Below are positions 1 through 9,601 of a stretch of 64,000 nucleotides of DNA, piece by piece. This DNA comes from Actinomyces marmotae. GTDB lineage: Bacteria; Actinomycetota; Actinomycetes; Actinomycetales; Actinomycetaceae. Location of the stretch: assembly GCF_013177295.1 (NCBI RefSeq), contig NZ_CP053642.1, forward strand, positions 1,612,001 to 1,676,000, given 5' to 3'. The first letter of the stretch is position 1. The number at the start of each line of letters is the position of its first letter. Made by a program: the position numbers and the translations under genes. The notes under the pieces were generated by a model. It was not told where the DNA came from. It did not search any database and saw only the letters and a program-made list of their open reading frames with translations.

Positions 1-1054
1 GCAAGTACGGCACGAGGCGGTCCCGGAAATCGGCCGGCTCCAGGCGCCGCACGTGCTCGGCGTTGATCGCCTCGCACTTCTTGGGGTCGAAGCGCGCGGG
101 GTTGGGGTTGACGTCGTGGATGTCGAAGTGCTCGACGAGTTGGGCGGGGGTGAAGACGTCCTCATCCTTGCTCAGCGACCAGCCCAGCAGCGCGAGGTAG
201 TTGAGCAGGCCCTCGGGGATCATCCCGCGGTAGCGGTGGATGAGCAGGTTGGACTCGGGGTCGCGCTTGGAGAGCTTCTTGTTGCCCTCCCCCATGACGT
301 AGGGCAGGTGGCCGAACTCGGGCACGGATTGCGCGCGGCCGATCGCGATGAGGGCGCGGTAGAGAACGATCTGGCGGGGCGTGGAGGACAGCAGGTCCTC
401 CCCGCGCAGAACATGGGTGATGCCCATGGCGGCGTCGTCGACGGGGTTGACGAGCGTGTACAGCGGGTCCCCGCCGGCGCGCACGACGACGTAGTCGGGC
501 ACGGATCCAGCCTTGAAGGTGATGGGGCCGCGCACGAGATCGGTGAAGGTGATGTCCTCGTCGGGCATGCGCATGCGCAGCACGGGCTTGCGGCCCTCGG
601 CGCGGAAGGCGGCCTTGGCCTCCTCGGTCAGGTCCCGGTCGAAGCCGTCGTAGCCGAGCTTGGGGTCGCGACCGGCGGCGCGGTGACGGGCCTCGATCTC
701 CTCCGGGGTGGAGTAGGACTCGTAGAGGTAGCCCGCCTCAAGGAGCTCGGCGGCCACCTCCCGGTACAGGCCCATGCGCTGGGACTGGCGGTAGGGCTCG
801 TGGGGACCGCCCTTGCCCACCCCTTCGTCCCAGTCCAGGCCCAACCAGGTCAGCGAGTCGAGGATGGCGTTGAACGACTCCTCGGAGTCGCGCGCCGCGT
901 CAGTGTCCTCGATGCGGAAGACGAAGGCGCCCCCGGTGTGGCGGGCGTGGGCCCAGTTGAACAGGCAGGTGCGCACCATGCCGACGTGGGGCGTGCCCGT
1001 GGGCGAGGGGCAGAAGCGGACGCGGATGGGAGCGGGCGTGGCGGTGTCAGTCAT
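1..1054 (-). CDS. gltX: Glutamyl-tRNA synthetase, partial (N-terminal ~351 residues)
   Basis: Charges tRNA-Glu (and possibly tRNA-Gln in organisms that use the amidotransferase route) in the cytosol. The class I HIGH-type signature is seen as [10 protein letters not shown] at residues 17-26 and the KMSKS-type signature as KLSKR at about 260-264, in the right order and spacing. The start ATG at 1054 gives [14 protein letters not shown] directly before the Rossmann core. The gene runs off the left edge, so the anticodon-binding part and the stop are not visible. A possible -10 box (TACGCT, 1065-1070) lies 10 nt upstream. It is divergent from the C-S lyase gene at 1218. The family assignment is firm; a GluRS/GlnRS distinction rests on the bacterial-type core. 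Confidence 0.95.
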   Translation of the reverse strand, partial: MTDTATPAPIRVRFCPSPTGTPHVGMVRTCLFNWAHARHTGGAFVFRIEDTDAARDSEESFNAILDSLTWLGLDWDEGVGKGGPHEPYRQSQRMGLYREVAAELLEAGYLYESYSTPEEIEARHRAAGRDPKLGYDGFDRDLTEEAKAAFRAEGRKPVLRMRMPDEDITFTDLVRGPITFKAGSVPDYVVVRAGGDPLYTLVNPVDDAAMGITHVLRGEDLLSSTPRQIVLYRALIAIGRAQSVPEFGHLPYVMGEGNKKLSKRDPESNLLIHRYRGMIPEGLLNYLALLGWSLSKDEDVFTPAQLVEHFDIHDVNPNPARFDPKKCEAINAEHVRRLEPADFRDRLVPYL

Positions 1055-1217
1055 GATGGGGCATAGCGTAGCCCGGCCACGGGCTCCCTCGCCGGCGCCC
1101 CATCCACCAGCGGGCCCGATGGGGCCTTATGGGATCGGCAGCAGGGGCTGCGAACGACTGCGCACGCAGGGCGGACGCCATCAGGAACAGGCGCGCGGCC
1201 TCCGTATGATCCCCTCC

Positions 1218-2450
1218 ATGAGTCAGTCCTCCTCCCGGCCCGCGCCCTCCCTGACCTCCTCGGATCTCTTCGCCGCCTTCGATGCCCTGACCCCCGGGCA
1301 GGCGCGCGCCAGGGGCTCGGCGAAGTGGACGGAGCGGCCCAACGCGGTGATCTCGGCGTGGGTGGCGGAGATGGACCTGGGCACGGCCCCGGCGGTGACG
1401 GCGGCGCTGCGCCACGCCGTCGACGACGCCCTCTTCGGCTACATGCCCACGCCGGTCTGGCGAGCCTGCCGCTCGGCGGTCATCGACTTCCACCGCGACT
1501 CCTTCGGCTGGGACATCCCGGAGGAGGACGTGAGCCTGCTGCCTGACGTGCTGTCCTCGCTGCGGGCGATCATCAGCCGAATGACGCGCCCGGGCTCGCC
1601 GATCATCGCGCCCACCCCGGCCTACATGCCCTTCCTGAGGATCCCGGGAGCGCTGGACCGGGAGGTGATCGAGGTCCCGGCCCTGCGCGGCGACGGCGTC
1701 TCGGCCCCCGTCTGGTCACTGGACCTGGAGGGCATCGAGACCGCCATGGCCGCGGGCGCCGGCCTTCTCATGCTGTGCAACCCGTGGAACCCGGTGGGTC
1801 GCGTTCTCAGCGCCGCCGAACTCGACGCCGTCGCGGAGTTGTCGGCCAAGCACGGCGTCATCGTGTTCGCCGATGAGATCCACTCCTCCCTCGTCCTGCC
1901 CGGGGGCGCCCAGCACATCTGCTACGCCTCCCGCCCGGGCGCCGACCCCGCCCTCACATTCACGGCGACGTCGGCCTCGAAGGGATGGAACATCCCGGGC
2001 CTGCACTGCGCCCAACTCATCGCCTCCGGGCAGGCGCGCGCCCGGTTCAACGCCGATCCGCTGTGTTCCTCCCTTCCCGGGAGCGCCTCGATCCTCGGCG
2101 CGATCGCCACGACGGCGGCCCTTGCCGAGGGACGGGGCTGGAACGAGGCGGTGCGCGAGTACCTGCGCGGCACGCTGGAGACCATCACGGGCCGCCTCAA
2201 CGGGATCGACGGCGCATCAGTCACCATGCCGGAGGCCACCTACCTGACCTGGATCGACTTCTCGGGTGCCCTGGCCGATGGACGGATCACCGGCGCCCCC
2301 GCCGAGTTCCTGGAGCGCGAGGCCGGGGTGTCGATGAACGAGGGCGTGACCTTCGGCTCGGACTACGCCGCGTTCTGCCGCCTCAACCTGGCCACGGGGC
2401 GCGGCATCGCGGATGAGGCCGCCGACCGCATCACCGCCGCCCTGGCCTGA
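1218..2450 (+). CDS. MalY/PatB-type PLP-dependent C-S lyase (aminotransferase class I/II fold)
   Basis: A 410-residue fold-type I PLP enzyme. The early W-x-x-x-MD stretch (ISAWVAEMDLG), DEIHSS near residue 219 and the Schiff-base lysine in SASKGWN (Lys255) match the MalY/PatB subgroup, whose members are cystathionine beta-lyases or cysteine desulfhydrases, rather than transaminating relatives. Likely role: cleavage of cystathionine or cysteine conjugates in the cytosol. ATG 1218 is chosen because a TATGAT -10 box at 1205-1210 ends 7 nt before it, as in many genes of this window; the ATG at 1206 overlaps that box. Substrate is unproven. Confidence 0.85.
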   Translation: MSQSSSRPAPSLTSSDLFAAFDALTPGQARARGSAKWTERPNAVISAWVAEMDLGTAPAVTAALRHAVDDALFGYMPTPVWRACRSAVIDFHRDSFGWDIPEEDVSLLPDVLSSLRAIISRMTRPGSPIIAPTPAYMPFLRIPGALDREVIEVPALRGDGVSAPVWSLDLEGIETAMAAGAGLLMLCNPWNPVGRVLSAAELDAVAELSAKHGVIVFADEIHSSLVLPGGAQHICYASRPGADPALTFTATSASKGWNIPGLHCAQLIASGQARARFNADPLCSSLPGSASILGAIATTAALAEGRGWNEAVREYLRGTLETITGRLNGIDGASVTMPEATYLTWIDFSGALADGRITGAPAEFLEREAGVSMNEGVTFGSDYAAFCRLNLATGRGIADEAADRITAALA

Positions 2451-2464
2451 GGCCCGCGAGCGCC

Positions 2465-3301
2465 TCAGCGGCGCACGACGGGGTTGGAGAAGCCGCCGAT
2501 GCCCTCGACCTCGACGCCCACGCGCTGCCCGGCGCGGATCTCGCCGACACCGGCGGGAGTCCCGGTGAGGATGACGTCGCCGGGCAGGAGCGTGAAGATC
2601 GTTGAGGCGTAGGCGACGAGTTCCGCGACGCCCATGACCATGTCCTGGGTGCCGCCCTCCTGGACCGTCTCGCCGTCGAGCCGCGCGCGCACGGTGGCGC
2701 GCGAGGGGTCGAAGGCGCGCTCGTCACCGGGCTCGGGGATCTCGATCCAGGGCCCCAGGGGGCAGGAGGTGTCGAAGGCCTTGGCGCGCACCCACTGCGG
2801 CTCGGCGCGCTGGCGGTCCCGGGCGGAGACATCGTTGGCCACCGTGTACCCCATGATCACCCGGTGGGCGTCCTGCGGGGCGAGGTCCTTGGCGATGCGC
2901 TTGATGACGACGGCGAGCTCGGCCTCGTAGTGGACCTCCTCGCTCCAGGCCGGCAGGACGATGGGGGCGTCAGGGCCGATGACGGCCGTGTTGGGCTTGA
3001 GGAAGATGATCGGGGTCTCCGGCACGGCGCCATCCATCCCGCCGACCATCTCGGCGGCATGGGCGGCGTAGTTCTTGCCGATGGCCACCACCTTGGAGCG
3101 GGGGATGACCGGTGCGAGGAGCCTGGCCTCGCTCAGCGCCACGACCTCCCCGGTGGCCTCCGGCACGGAGAAGAGAGGGTCGCCCTTGAGGACGAGCAGG
3201 TGCCCCTCGGACTCCCCCGTGGGGACGGCTTCGGCCTCATCCAGGCCCTGGACGATGCCGTAGCGGGGCTCATCGCCGGTGGAGAATCGCGCGATCTTCA
3301 T
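2465..3301 (-). CDS. Fumarylacetoacetate hydrolase (FAH) family protein
   Basis: A 278-residue protein with a short N-terminal region and a C-terminal FAH fold. Family marks seen are the acidic metal-binding stretch HYEAELAVVI, ANDVSARDRQ and the late TGTPAGVG loop. FAH-fold proteins of this size include acylpyruvate hydrolases, oxaloacetate decarboxylases/tautomerases and 2-oxo-hept-3-ene-dioate hydratases; the sequence alone does not choose among them. A TAGGCT -10 box at 3308-3313 ends exactly 6 nt before the ATG, so the message is probably leaderless and separate from the upstream AgcS array. The gene faces the C-S lyase tail to tail, with 14 bp between stops. Confidence 0.85.
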   Translation of the reverse strand: MKIARFSTGDEPRYGIVQGLDEAEAVPTGESEGHLLVLKGDPLFSVPEATGEVVALSEARLLAPVIPRSKVVAIGKNYAAHAAEMVGGMDGAVPETPIIFLKPNTAVIGPDAPIVLPAWSEEVHYEAELAVVIKRIAKDLAPQDAHRVIMGYTVANDVSARDRQRAEPQWVRAKAFDTSCPLGPWIEIPEPGDERAFDPSRATVRARLDGETVQEGGTQDMVMGVAELVAYASTIFTLLPGDVILTGTPAGVGEIRAGQRVGVEVEGIGGFSNPVVRR

Positions 3302-3388
3302 GGGGTCAGCCTACCGGTGCCGGGATCACGATCGCGGCGCCCCTTCTCGCCTTTTTCACTCCCCCGGTCCCGGGCCCGCTGGGGGCGC

Positions 3389-4960
3389 TCAGCCCTGGGC
3401 GACCGGCGCTTCGGCGACAGCGGCAGCCGCCCCTCTGGGCGCCCAGACGTCTCCGGGCAGGTCGCCCGGCAGGTACGGGTTGCCCTTGCCGACGAAGCGG
3501 ATCTCCTCGCGGCGGCCCTCCCGGAGCTCCCGGTTCTGGGCCTCCCAGTCGCGCAGGGCCCCGAAGGCCCACTTGCCGAGCAGGGTGATGGCGACGATGT
3601 TGATGACGGCCATCGCGCCCATGGCGATGTCGGACAAGTTCCACACGAAGTCCAGGGAGGCGACGGCCCCGACGTAGGTGGCCACGAGGATCATGAGGCG
3701 CAGCCAGGTGTGGTTGGAGCGCGAGCCGCGCAGGAAGTCGACGTTGATCTCCGCGTAGGTGTAGTTGCCCAGCAGGGAGGAGTAGGCGAACACGAAGATG
3801 ATGAGGGCCATGAGGTACTGGCTCCACTCGCCCAGGACATAGGCGACGGAGTCGGAGGTCAGGGTCTTCTTGGCGGCGTCGGCGGCGGCGGTCGCCTCCG
3901 GGCCGGCCAGGTTGGCGGCGGAGTCATAGAGGCCCGAGAGCATGACGATGAGCGCGGTGGCGGTGCACACGATGATCGTGTCGACGAACACGCCCATGGA
4001 CTGGATGAAGCCCTGGTTGACGGGGTGAGAGGTGGTGGCGGTCGCCGCGGCGTTCGGCACGGAGCCCTCACCGGCCTCATTGGAGAACAGGCCGCGCTTG
4101 ATGCCGTTGATGGCCGCGGCGTAGAACCCGCCGCTGATGCCGGCGAAAGTGGCGTTGAGGCCGAAGGCGCCCTCGAAGATCGCCTTGAAGGCGCCGGGGA
4201 TGGCGTCGACGTGCAGGACGAGGATGACGATGGCCAGCAGCGCGTAGATGAGCGCCATGATCGGCGCCATCCACTCGGCCACGCGGGCCACGCGCTTGAT
4301 GCCCTTGAAGACGATGGGCGCCGTCAGGGCCACGAGAACCGCGCCGATGACCCAGGGCTCCACCTCCTGCCCGTGATTCTCCAGGACGCCGTTTACCGCT
4401 CCGGCGATCGTGTTGGCCTGGGTGGCCTCGTAGGCGAAGCCGAAGACGAAGGTGATGACGACGGCGAAGACGCCGCCCCAGGTGCGCGAGCCCAGGCCGC
4501 GGGTGATGTAGTAGGCGGGGCCGCCGCGGAAGGAGCCGTCAGCGGCGGGGACCTTGAACATCTGGGCGAGGGTGGACTCGATGAAGCCGGTGGCCATGCC
4601 GACCAGCGCCACCACCCACATCCAGAAGATCGCACCGGGCCCGCCCAGCGTGATGGCGATGGCGACGCCGACGATGTTGCCGGTGCCCACACGGCTGGCC
4701 AGACCGATGGTGAAGGCCTGGAAGGAGGAGATCCCGCCCTCGGCGTTACCCCTCGATCCGAAGACCGTGCGGATCATCTCGGGGAACAGCCTGAACTGCA
4801 CCGCGCGGCTGCGGATGGTGAAGTAGAGGCCGACGGCGATCAGCACCCAGGCAAGGAAGCCGGCGTAGAACTGGTCGGAGATGTCTCCGAGGGTCTTGGT
4901 GGCGTCATCGAGCGCGCCCGTGGGCAGCACCGCCCGGATCGCGGGGGCAGAGTGGTTCAA
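3389..4960 (-). CDS. AgcS-family sodium:alanine/glycine symporter, copy A
   Basis: A 523-residue polytopic inner-membrane carrier of the alanine/glycine:cation symporter family (LeuT-like fold). Hallmarks: QAFTIGLASRVGTGNIVGVA at residues 81-100, GGPGAIFWMWVVALVGMATG at about 106-125 followed by IESTLAQ, FRGGPAYYI at 144-152, and later RGLFSNEAGEG and HPVNQGFIQSMGV. It is the last gene of a four-gene tandem run on the minus strand. The start is TTG at 4960, behind a GGAGG ribosome-binding site about ten bases upstream; no ATG fits as well. The cytosolic tail ends with GKGNPYLPGD, shared with its paralogues. Alanine or glycine is the likely substrate by family; specificity may differ between copies. 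Confidence 0.9.
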   Translation of the reverse strand: MNHSAPAIRAVLPTGALDDATKTLGDISDQFYAGFLAWVLIAVGLYFTIRSRAVQFRLFPEMIRTVFGSRGNAEGGISSFQAFTIGLASRVGTGNIVGVAIAITLGGPGAIFWMWVVALVGMATGFIESTLAQMFKVPAADGSFRGGPAYYITRGLGSRTWGGVFAVVITFVFGFAYEATQANTIAGAVNGVLENHGQEVEPWVIGAVLVALTAPIVFKGIKRVARVAEWMAPIMALIYALLAIVILVLHVDAIPGAFKAIFEGAFGLNATFAGISGGFYAAAINGIKRGLFSNEAGEGSVPNAAATATTSHPVNQGFIQSMGVFVDTIIVCTATALIVMLSGLYDSAANLAGPEATAAADAAKKTLTSDSVAYVLGEWSQYLMALIIFVFAYSSLLGNYTYAEINVDFLRGSRSNHTWLRLMILVATYVGAVASLDFVWNLSDIAMGAMAVINIVAITLLGKWAFGALRDWEAQNRELREGRREEIRFVGKGNPYLPGDLPGDVWAPRGAAAAVAEAPVAQG

Positions 4961-5026
4961 AGGAGTACCTCCAGAGTCCGGGGGGCAGTCCCGGGGAGCC
5001 TAGGCCCAGCGTGTTACCCGCCTGTG

Positions 5027-6472
5027 TCATGGCCGGGGCGAAGGGGCGGCCTCCCAGACGCCGTCGTTGGTGTCCCCGGGCAGGAGCGGATTGCCATGAC
5101 CGATGAACACGGGCTCGACGCCCTGACGGCGCTGAGCCTCCCAGTCGCGCAGGGCGCCGAGCACCCAGCCGATGAGCGCGACAAGCGCCACGAGGTTGAT
5201 GATGGCCCCCACGCCCAGCAGGATGTCTGCCAGTGTCCACACCGTGTTGAGCGCCTGGAAGGCCCCGAGCGCGGCGCAGGCGACGGCGGCGCACTGCAGG
5301 GCCTTGGACGCCCAGCGGTTCTCAGTGAGGTAGTCGAGGCAGACCTGGGCGTAGGAGAAGGCCCCGATGATCGTCGTGTAGGCCAGGACGACGATGAGGA
5401 TCGCCATGGGCCAGCGCGTCCACTCCCCCACCAGGAGCGCGATGGCGTCCTGGGTCAGTGAGCCGGCGGCGTCCTTGCCGGTGACGCCGGGCGTGTACAC
5501 GGCCTCACCGGCGATGAGGATCGCCAGGGCGGTGGCGGTGCACACGAGGATCGTGTCAATGACGACGCCGAGGGCCTGGATGAGCCCTTGCTGGACGGGG
5601 TGGCGCACGGCGGCGGAGCCGGAGGCGCAGGCCGCCCCGCCCAGTCCCGCCTCGTTGGAGAACAGGCCGCGGCGCACGCCGTTGAGGATCGCCTGGACGA
5701 CCCCGCCGGCCAGCCCCGCGAGCCCGGCGCGCAGACCGAAGGCGCCCTCGATGATGGAGGTGAGCGCCTGCCAGGAGGCCGCCGGATGGGTGACCACGAT
5801 GCCCAGGACCGCCAGCAGGTAGGCGGCGGCCATGAGCGGGGCGAGGACCTCCGCGACGCGCCCGATGGCCTTGAGCCCTCCGAGCAGGACCGGCGCGGTC
5901 AGGGCCACGACGATGAGGGCGCTGCCCCATGCGGGGATGGCGCCGGCGGCCCCCAGGGCGCCGGCCACCGCATTGGACTGGACCAGGGGCATCGACAGCC
6001 CGTTGGCGGCCAGGAAGAAGACCGCGAAGACCGCGCCGAGCCACGGCAGGCGCAGGCCCTTGGCGATGTAGTAGGGCGGTCCGCCCCTGAAGCCGCCATC
6101 GCGGTGGCGGACCTTGAGGACCTGCGCCAGCGTTGACTCCGTGAACGCGGTGGCCGTGCCCAGCAGGGCCACCACCCACATCCAGAGAATGGCGCCGGGG
6201 CCTCCCAGGAGGAGCGCCAGCGCGACGCCGACGATGTTGCCGGTGCCCACGCGGCAGGCCAGCCCGACGGCGAAGGCCTGGAAGGAGGACAGGGAGCGCC
6301 CCCCGCTCGCCCGGGAGCCGACCATCGAGCAGGCGATCGAGACGGAGTGGCGCAGCTGCACGCCACGGGTGCGGATCGTGAAGTAGATCCCGGCCCCGAT
6401 GAGGAGCCAGACGAGGAAGGTGGAGAAGAGGAAGTCCGAGACCTGGGTGAGGACGTCGTTCAGCGCGGGCAT
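5027..6472 (-). CDS. AgcS-family sodium:amino acid symporter, copy B (divergent)
   Basis: A 481-residue AgcS symporter with the same core blocks as its neighbours (VGTGNIVGVA, GGPGAILWMWVVALLG, FRGGPPYYIAKG, RRGLFSNEAG). It is the most diverged copy: after SNEAG it reads GLGGAACASGSAAV where the others have a G-x-G-x-x-PNAA-type segment, which lies in a conserved intramembrane part and may change substrate or ion handling. The ATG at 6472 has an AGGAG site 5 nt upstream. It lies 11 bp downstream of copy C, so co-transcription with C and D is likely. Tail motif GHGNPLLPGD is present. Amino-acid transport is firm by family; the substrate is not. Confidence 0.88.
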   Translation of the reverse strand: MPALNDVLTQVSDFLFSTFLVWLLIGAGIYFTIRTRGVQLRHSVSIACSMVGSRASGGRSLSSFQAFAVGLACRVGTGNIVGVALALLLGGPGAILWMWVVALLGTATAFTESTLAQVLKVRHRDGGFRGGPPYYIAKGLRLPWLGAVFAVFFLAANGLSMPLVQSNAVAGALGAAGAIPAWGSALIVVALTAPVLLGGLKAIGRVAEVLAPLMAAAYLLAVLGIVVTHPAASWQALTSIIEGAFGLRAGLAGLAGGVVQAILNGVRRGLFSNEAGLGGAACASGSAAVRHPVQQGLIQALGVVIDTILVCTATALAILIAGEAVYTPGVTGKDAAGSLTQDAIALLVGEWTRWPMAILIVVLAYTTIIGAFSYAQVCLDYLTENRWASKALQCAAVACAALGAFQALNTVWTLADILLGVGAIINLVALVALIGWVLGALRDWEAQRRQGVEPVFIGHGNPLLPGDTNDGVWEAAPSPRP

Positions 6473-6483
6473 GGTGGCTCCTG

Positions 6484-8046
6484 TCAGTGCTGCTCGGCGG
6501 GGCCAGTGGCGGGCGCGGGGTTCCCGCCGGCCTTCTCAGCGGCGGTGCCGCCGGGCGCCGCCGTCGTCCCGTCCCAGACCCCTCCGGGCAGGTCACCGGG
6601 CAGGTGGGGGTTGCCGCGCCCCACGAACACCGGGACGCGGCCGGCGCGCAGCTGGGCGTCGAAGTCCCTCAGCGCCCCCAGGGCCCAGGGGGCGAGGCGG
6701 ACGATGACCACGAGGTTGAGCAGGCCGAGCAGCCCGAGGGCGATGTCGGCCAGGGCCCACACCACGGGCAGGTCGAGGATGGTGCCGGCGAAGGCCGCGG
6801 CGGTGAGGGTCAGGCCGAAGACCTGCTCGGCGCGGCGCTGGCCGCCCAGGTAGTTGACGTTGACCTGCGAGTAGGAATAGCAGCCCAGGACGGTGGAGAA
6901 GACGAGGACGAAGATGAGCACCACCATCGGCCAGGTCGTCCAGGCCCCCAGGTGCTCGACGACCGCCTGCTGGGTGAGGACCGCCCCCACGCCCCTGGCA
7001 TTGTCCGCCGTGTAGGTCCCGGGCGCGTAGGTGCCGGTGGCGAGCAGGATGAGCAGGCCGGTGGCGGTGCACACCAGGATCGTGTCGATGAAGACCCCGA
7101 AGGACTGGATGAGGCCCTGGCGGACCGGGTGGGCGGTGGTGGCGGTACCCGCGGCGTTGGGCACGGTCCCCAGGCCGGCCTCGTTGGAGAACAGGCCGCG
7201 GCGCACGCCGTTGAGGATCGCCGCGACGATCCCGCCGGCGACGCCGTACAGGGCCTGGTCGGCCCCGAGGGCGCCCCAGAGGATCGAGCGCAGGACGCCG
7301 GGGAGCTCGGTGATGTTGAGCGCCAGGACGACGACGGTCATGGCCACGTAGACGAGCGCCATGACGGGTGCCATCCACTCGGTGATCCGGGCGACCGACT
7401 TCAGGCCGCCCAGGACGACGGGCCCGGTGAGCATGATGAGGAAGACGCCGACCATCCAGGGCTCCACGGACGGGACGGTGGCGTTGATGACCCCGGCCAG
7501 GGAGTTGGTCTGCACCATAACCACGGTGACGCCCACTGAGATGATGCACAGGACGGCGAAGACGGCTCCCCAGGCGCGCGAGCCCAGGCCGTTCTTGATG
7601 TAGTAGGCGGGGCCCCCGCGGAAGGTGAAGTCGCGGCCGCGCTCCTTGAAGACCTGCGCGAGGGTCGACTCGATGAAGGCGGTGGCCATGCCGATCAGCG
7701 CGACGACCCACATCCACAGCAGCGCGCCCGGGCCGCCCATGAGGACGGCAATGGCGACGCCCGCGATGTTGCCGATGCCCACGCGCGCCGCCAGCCCCAC
7801 GGCGAAGGCCTGGAAGGAGGAGATGCCGCCCTCGGCGCCGCCGCGCGATCGGGTCAGCGTCCGCACCATGGTCCCGAAGTGCCGGGCCTGAACGGCACGG
7901 GTGCGGATCGTCAGGTACAGGCCGACGGCGATGAGCAGCGCGGCGAGCACATAGGTGTAGAGGAAGTCATCGACCTGACCGAGTTGCTCGGCGAGGGTAG
8001 CCGCGGGCAGGGCTGTCGGTGCGGTGAGCGGTGCGGGGGTCATCAT
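6484..8046 (-). CDS. AgcS-family sodium:alanine/glycine symporter, copy C
   Basis: A 520-residue AgcS symporter. Family blocks seen include QAFAVGLAARVGIGNIAGVA, GGPGALLWMWVVALIGMATA, FRGGPAYYIKNG, RRGLFSNEAGLGTVPNAAGT and HPVRQGLIQSFGVFIDTI. The start is the double ATG at 8046/8043; the open frame extends further upstream into copy D's coding sequence, but that extension is proline/arginine-rich and not transporter-like. The gap to copy D is 16 bp, too short for a separate promoter and terminator, so it belongs to the same operon. The C-terminal tail carries GRGNPHLPGD, as in copy D. Confidence 0.9.
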   Translation of the reverse strand: MMTPAPLTAPTALPAATLAEQLGQVDDFLYTYVLAALLIAVGLYLTIRTRAVQARHFGTMVRTLTRSRGGAEGGISSFQAFAVGLAARVGIGNIAGVAIAVLMGGPGALLWMWVVALIGMATAFIESTLAQVFKERGRDFTFRGGPAYYIKNGLGSRAWGAVFAVLCIISVGVTVVMVQTNSLAGVINATVPSVEPWMVGVFLIMLTGPVVLGGLKSVARITEWMAPVMALVYVAMTVVVLALNITELPGVLRSILWGALGADQALYGVAGGIVAAILNGVRRGLFSNEAGLGTVPNAAGTATTAHPVRQGLIQSFGVFIDTILVCTATGLLILLATGTYAPGTYTADNARGVGAVLTQQAVVEHLGAWTTWPMVVLIFVLVFSTVLGCYSYSQVNVNYLGGQRRAEQVFGLTLTAAAFAGTILDLPVVWALADIALGLLGLLNLVVIVRLAPWALGALRDFDAQLRAGRVPVFVGRGNPHLPGDLPGGVWDGTTAAPGGTAAEKAGGNPAPATGPAEQH

Positions 8047-8062
8047 GAGTTCTCTTCGTTCG

Positions 8063-9601
8063 TCAGGAACAGTGCTCGGCGCCGGTCGAGGCGGCCGGCT
8101 GGGTCGATCGGGGGTCTGAGGGCACGGCGTCGTCGCGCGAGGCCCACACGTCACCGGGGACGTCTCCGGGCAGGTGGGGGTTGCCGCGCCCCACGAAGAC
8201 CGGCTCGGCGACGCCGGCGCGGACCTGGGCCTCGTAGTCGCGCAGGGCGCCCGCGCCCCAGCGCACGAGCCACAGCAGGGCCACGAGGTTGGTCAGCGTC
8301 ATGATGGCCATGGCGATGTCCACGGCGTTCCACACGACGTCGAGGGTGAGGATGGCGCCGGCGGAGGCGGAGACCACGGAGAGCACGCGCACGGTCCAGC
8401 TCGCCCAGCGCCGGGGCCCCACGAGGTACTCCATGTTGACATCGGAGTACACGTAGGCGGCGATGATGGAGGAGTAGGCGAGCACGAAGATGAGCACCGC
8501 CATGGGCGCCACGGTCCAGCCGCCCAGCTCGTGGGCGATGGCCAGGGTGGTCAGCGTGGCGGGATTGGCGTCCGGGGAGGACCAGACCTCGGGCCCAGCG
8601 ATAAGGATGACGAAGGCGGTGGCCGTGCACACGATGATCGTGTCCACGAAGACGCCGAGGGACTGGATGAGCCCCTGCTGGACGGGGTGGGCGACAGTGG
8701 CTGTGGCGGCGGCGTTGGGGGCGGTGCCCTGGCCGGCCTCGTTGGAGAACAGGCCGCGCTTGGTGCCGTTGACGACAGCGGCGAGGATGCCGCCGCCCAG
8801 TCCTCCGGCAATGGGCTCGGGGGCGAAGGCGGCGCGCACGATCCGGCCCAGGACGTCCACGAACTCATGCAGGTTCGTCAGGCAGATGAAGGCCACGAGG
8901 ACGATGTAGATGAGGGCCATGATCGGCGCCATCCACTCGGTCACGCGCGCCACGGCTCGCACCCCGCCGAAGACGACCATCGCGGTGAAGACGAAGATGA
9001 GGGCCGCGACGACGAGCTGGGCGGAGGTCAGCCCGCCGGCGCCGGGCAGCGGGGCGGCGTCGTCAGCTCCGAAGGCCGCCAGCAGGGTGCCGGCAACGGA
9101 GTTGGACTGCACCGAGGTGATGATGAACCCGCATGTCACCAGGGAGATGACGGAGAAGACGACGGCGAGCGGCCGGCTGCGCATGCCCCGCGTCATGTAG
9201 AAGGCGGGGCCGCCGCGGAAGGAGCCGTCAGCGGAGCGGACCTTGAAGATCTGGGCGAGAGTCGCCTCGAAGAACGCCGTGGCCATGCCCACCAGCGCCA
9301 CCACCCACATCCAGAAGATCGCGCCGGGCCCGCCCATGAGGAGGGCGGCGGCCACGCCGAAGACATTGCCGATGCCCACGCGCGCGGCCAGCGAGATCGC
9401 GAAGGCCTGGAACGAGGAGATCCCGCCCTCGGCGCCGCTGCGCGCACCGCGCACCTGCCGGATCATGGAGCCCAGGTGGCGGACCTGAACGCCCCGGGTG
9501 GCGATGGTCAGGATGAGGCCCGTGCCGACCAGGACCCACATGGTGATGTGGGCGGTGATCCAATCGGCCACCTGTTGGAGATCCGCCGCGAGCGCGTCCA
9601 T
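8063..9601 (-). CDS. AgcS-family sodium:alanine/glycine symporter, copy D (first gene of the array)
   Basis: A 512-residue AgcS symporter, transcribed first of the four. It shows QAFAISLAARVGIGNVFGVA, GGPGAIFWMWVVALVGMATA, FRGGPAFYMTRG, RGLFSNEAGQGTAPNAAATA and HPVQQGLIQSLGVFVDTI. The reading frame is open for a further 233 codons upstream, but a GGAAGG ribosome-binding site lies 6 nt before the ATG at 9601, and the upstream part is antisense to the helicase gene, so 9601 is the start. The promoter must lie in the ~200 bp shared with the divergent helicase. No glycine-riboswitch-like pattern was recognised there. Confidence 0.9.
   Translation of the reverse strand: MDALAADLQQVADWITAHITMWVLVGTGLILTIATRGVQVRHLGSMIRQVRGARSGAEGGISSFQAFAISLAARVGIGNVFGVAAALLMGGPGAIFWMWVVALVGMATAFFEATLAQIFKVRSADGSFRGGPAFYMTRGMRSRPLAVVFSVISLVTCGFIITSVQSNSVAGTLLAAFGADDAAPLPGAGGLTSAQLVVAALIFVFTAMVVFGGVRAVARVTEWMAPIMALIYIVLVAFICLTNLHEFVDVLGRIVRAAFAPEPIAGGLGGGILAAVVNGTKRGLFSNEAGQGTAPNAAATATVAHPVQQGLIQSLGVFVDTIIVCTATAFVILIAGPEVWSSPDANPATLTTLAIAHELGGWTVAPMAVLIFVLAYSSIIAAYVYSDVNMEYLVGPRRWASWTVRVLSVVSASAGAILTLDVVWNAVDIAMAIMTLTNLVALLWLVRWGAGALRDYEAQVRAGVAEPVFVGRGNPHLPGDVPGDVWASRDDAVPSDPRSTQPAASTGAEHCS

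Noticed and set aside
53..1066. Plus-strand open frame over gltX
   Set aside because: The minus strand encodes GluRS with HIGH and KLSKR motifs; the plus frame has no recognisable domain.
2864..5461. 865-codon plus-strand open frame, and similar long antisense frames at 8174-9700, 25909-27732 and 60040-62085
   Set aside because: They mirror real minus-strand genes in GC-rich DNA; translations are Gly/Asp/Val/His-rich without domain signatures, while the opposite strand encodes clear families.
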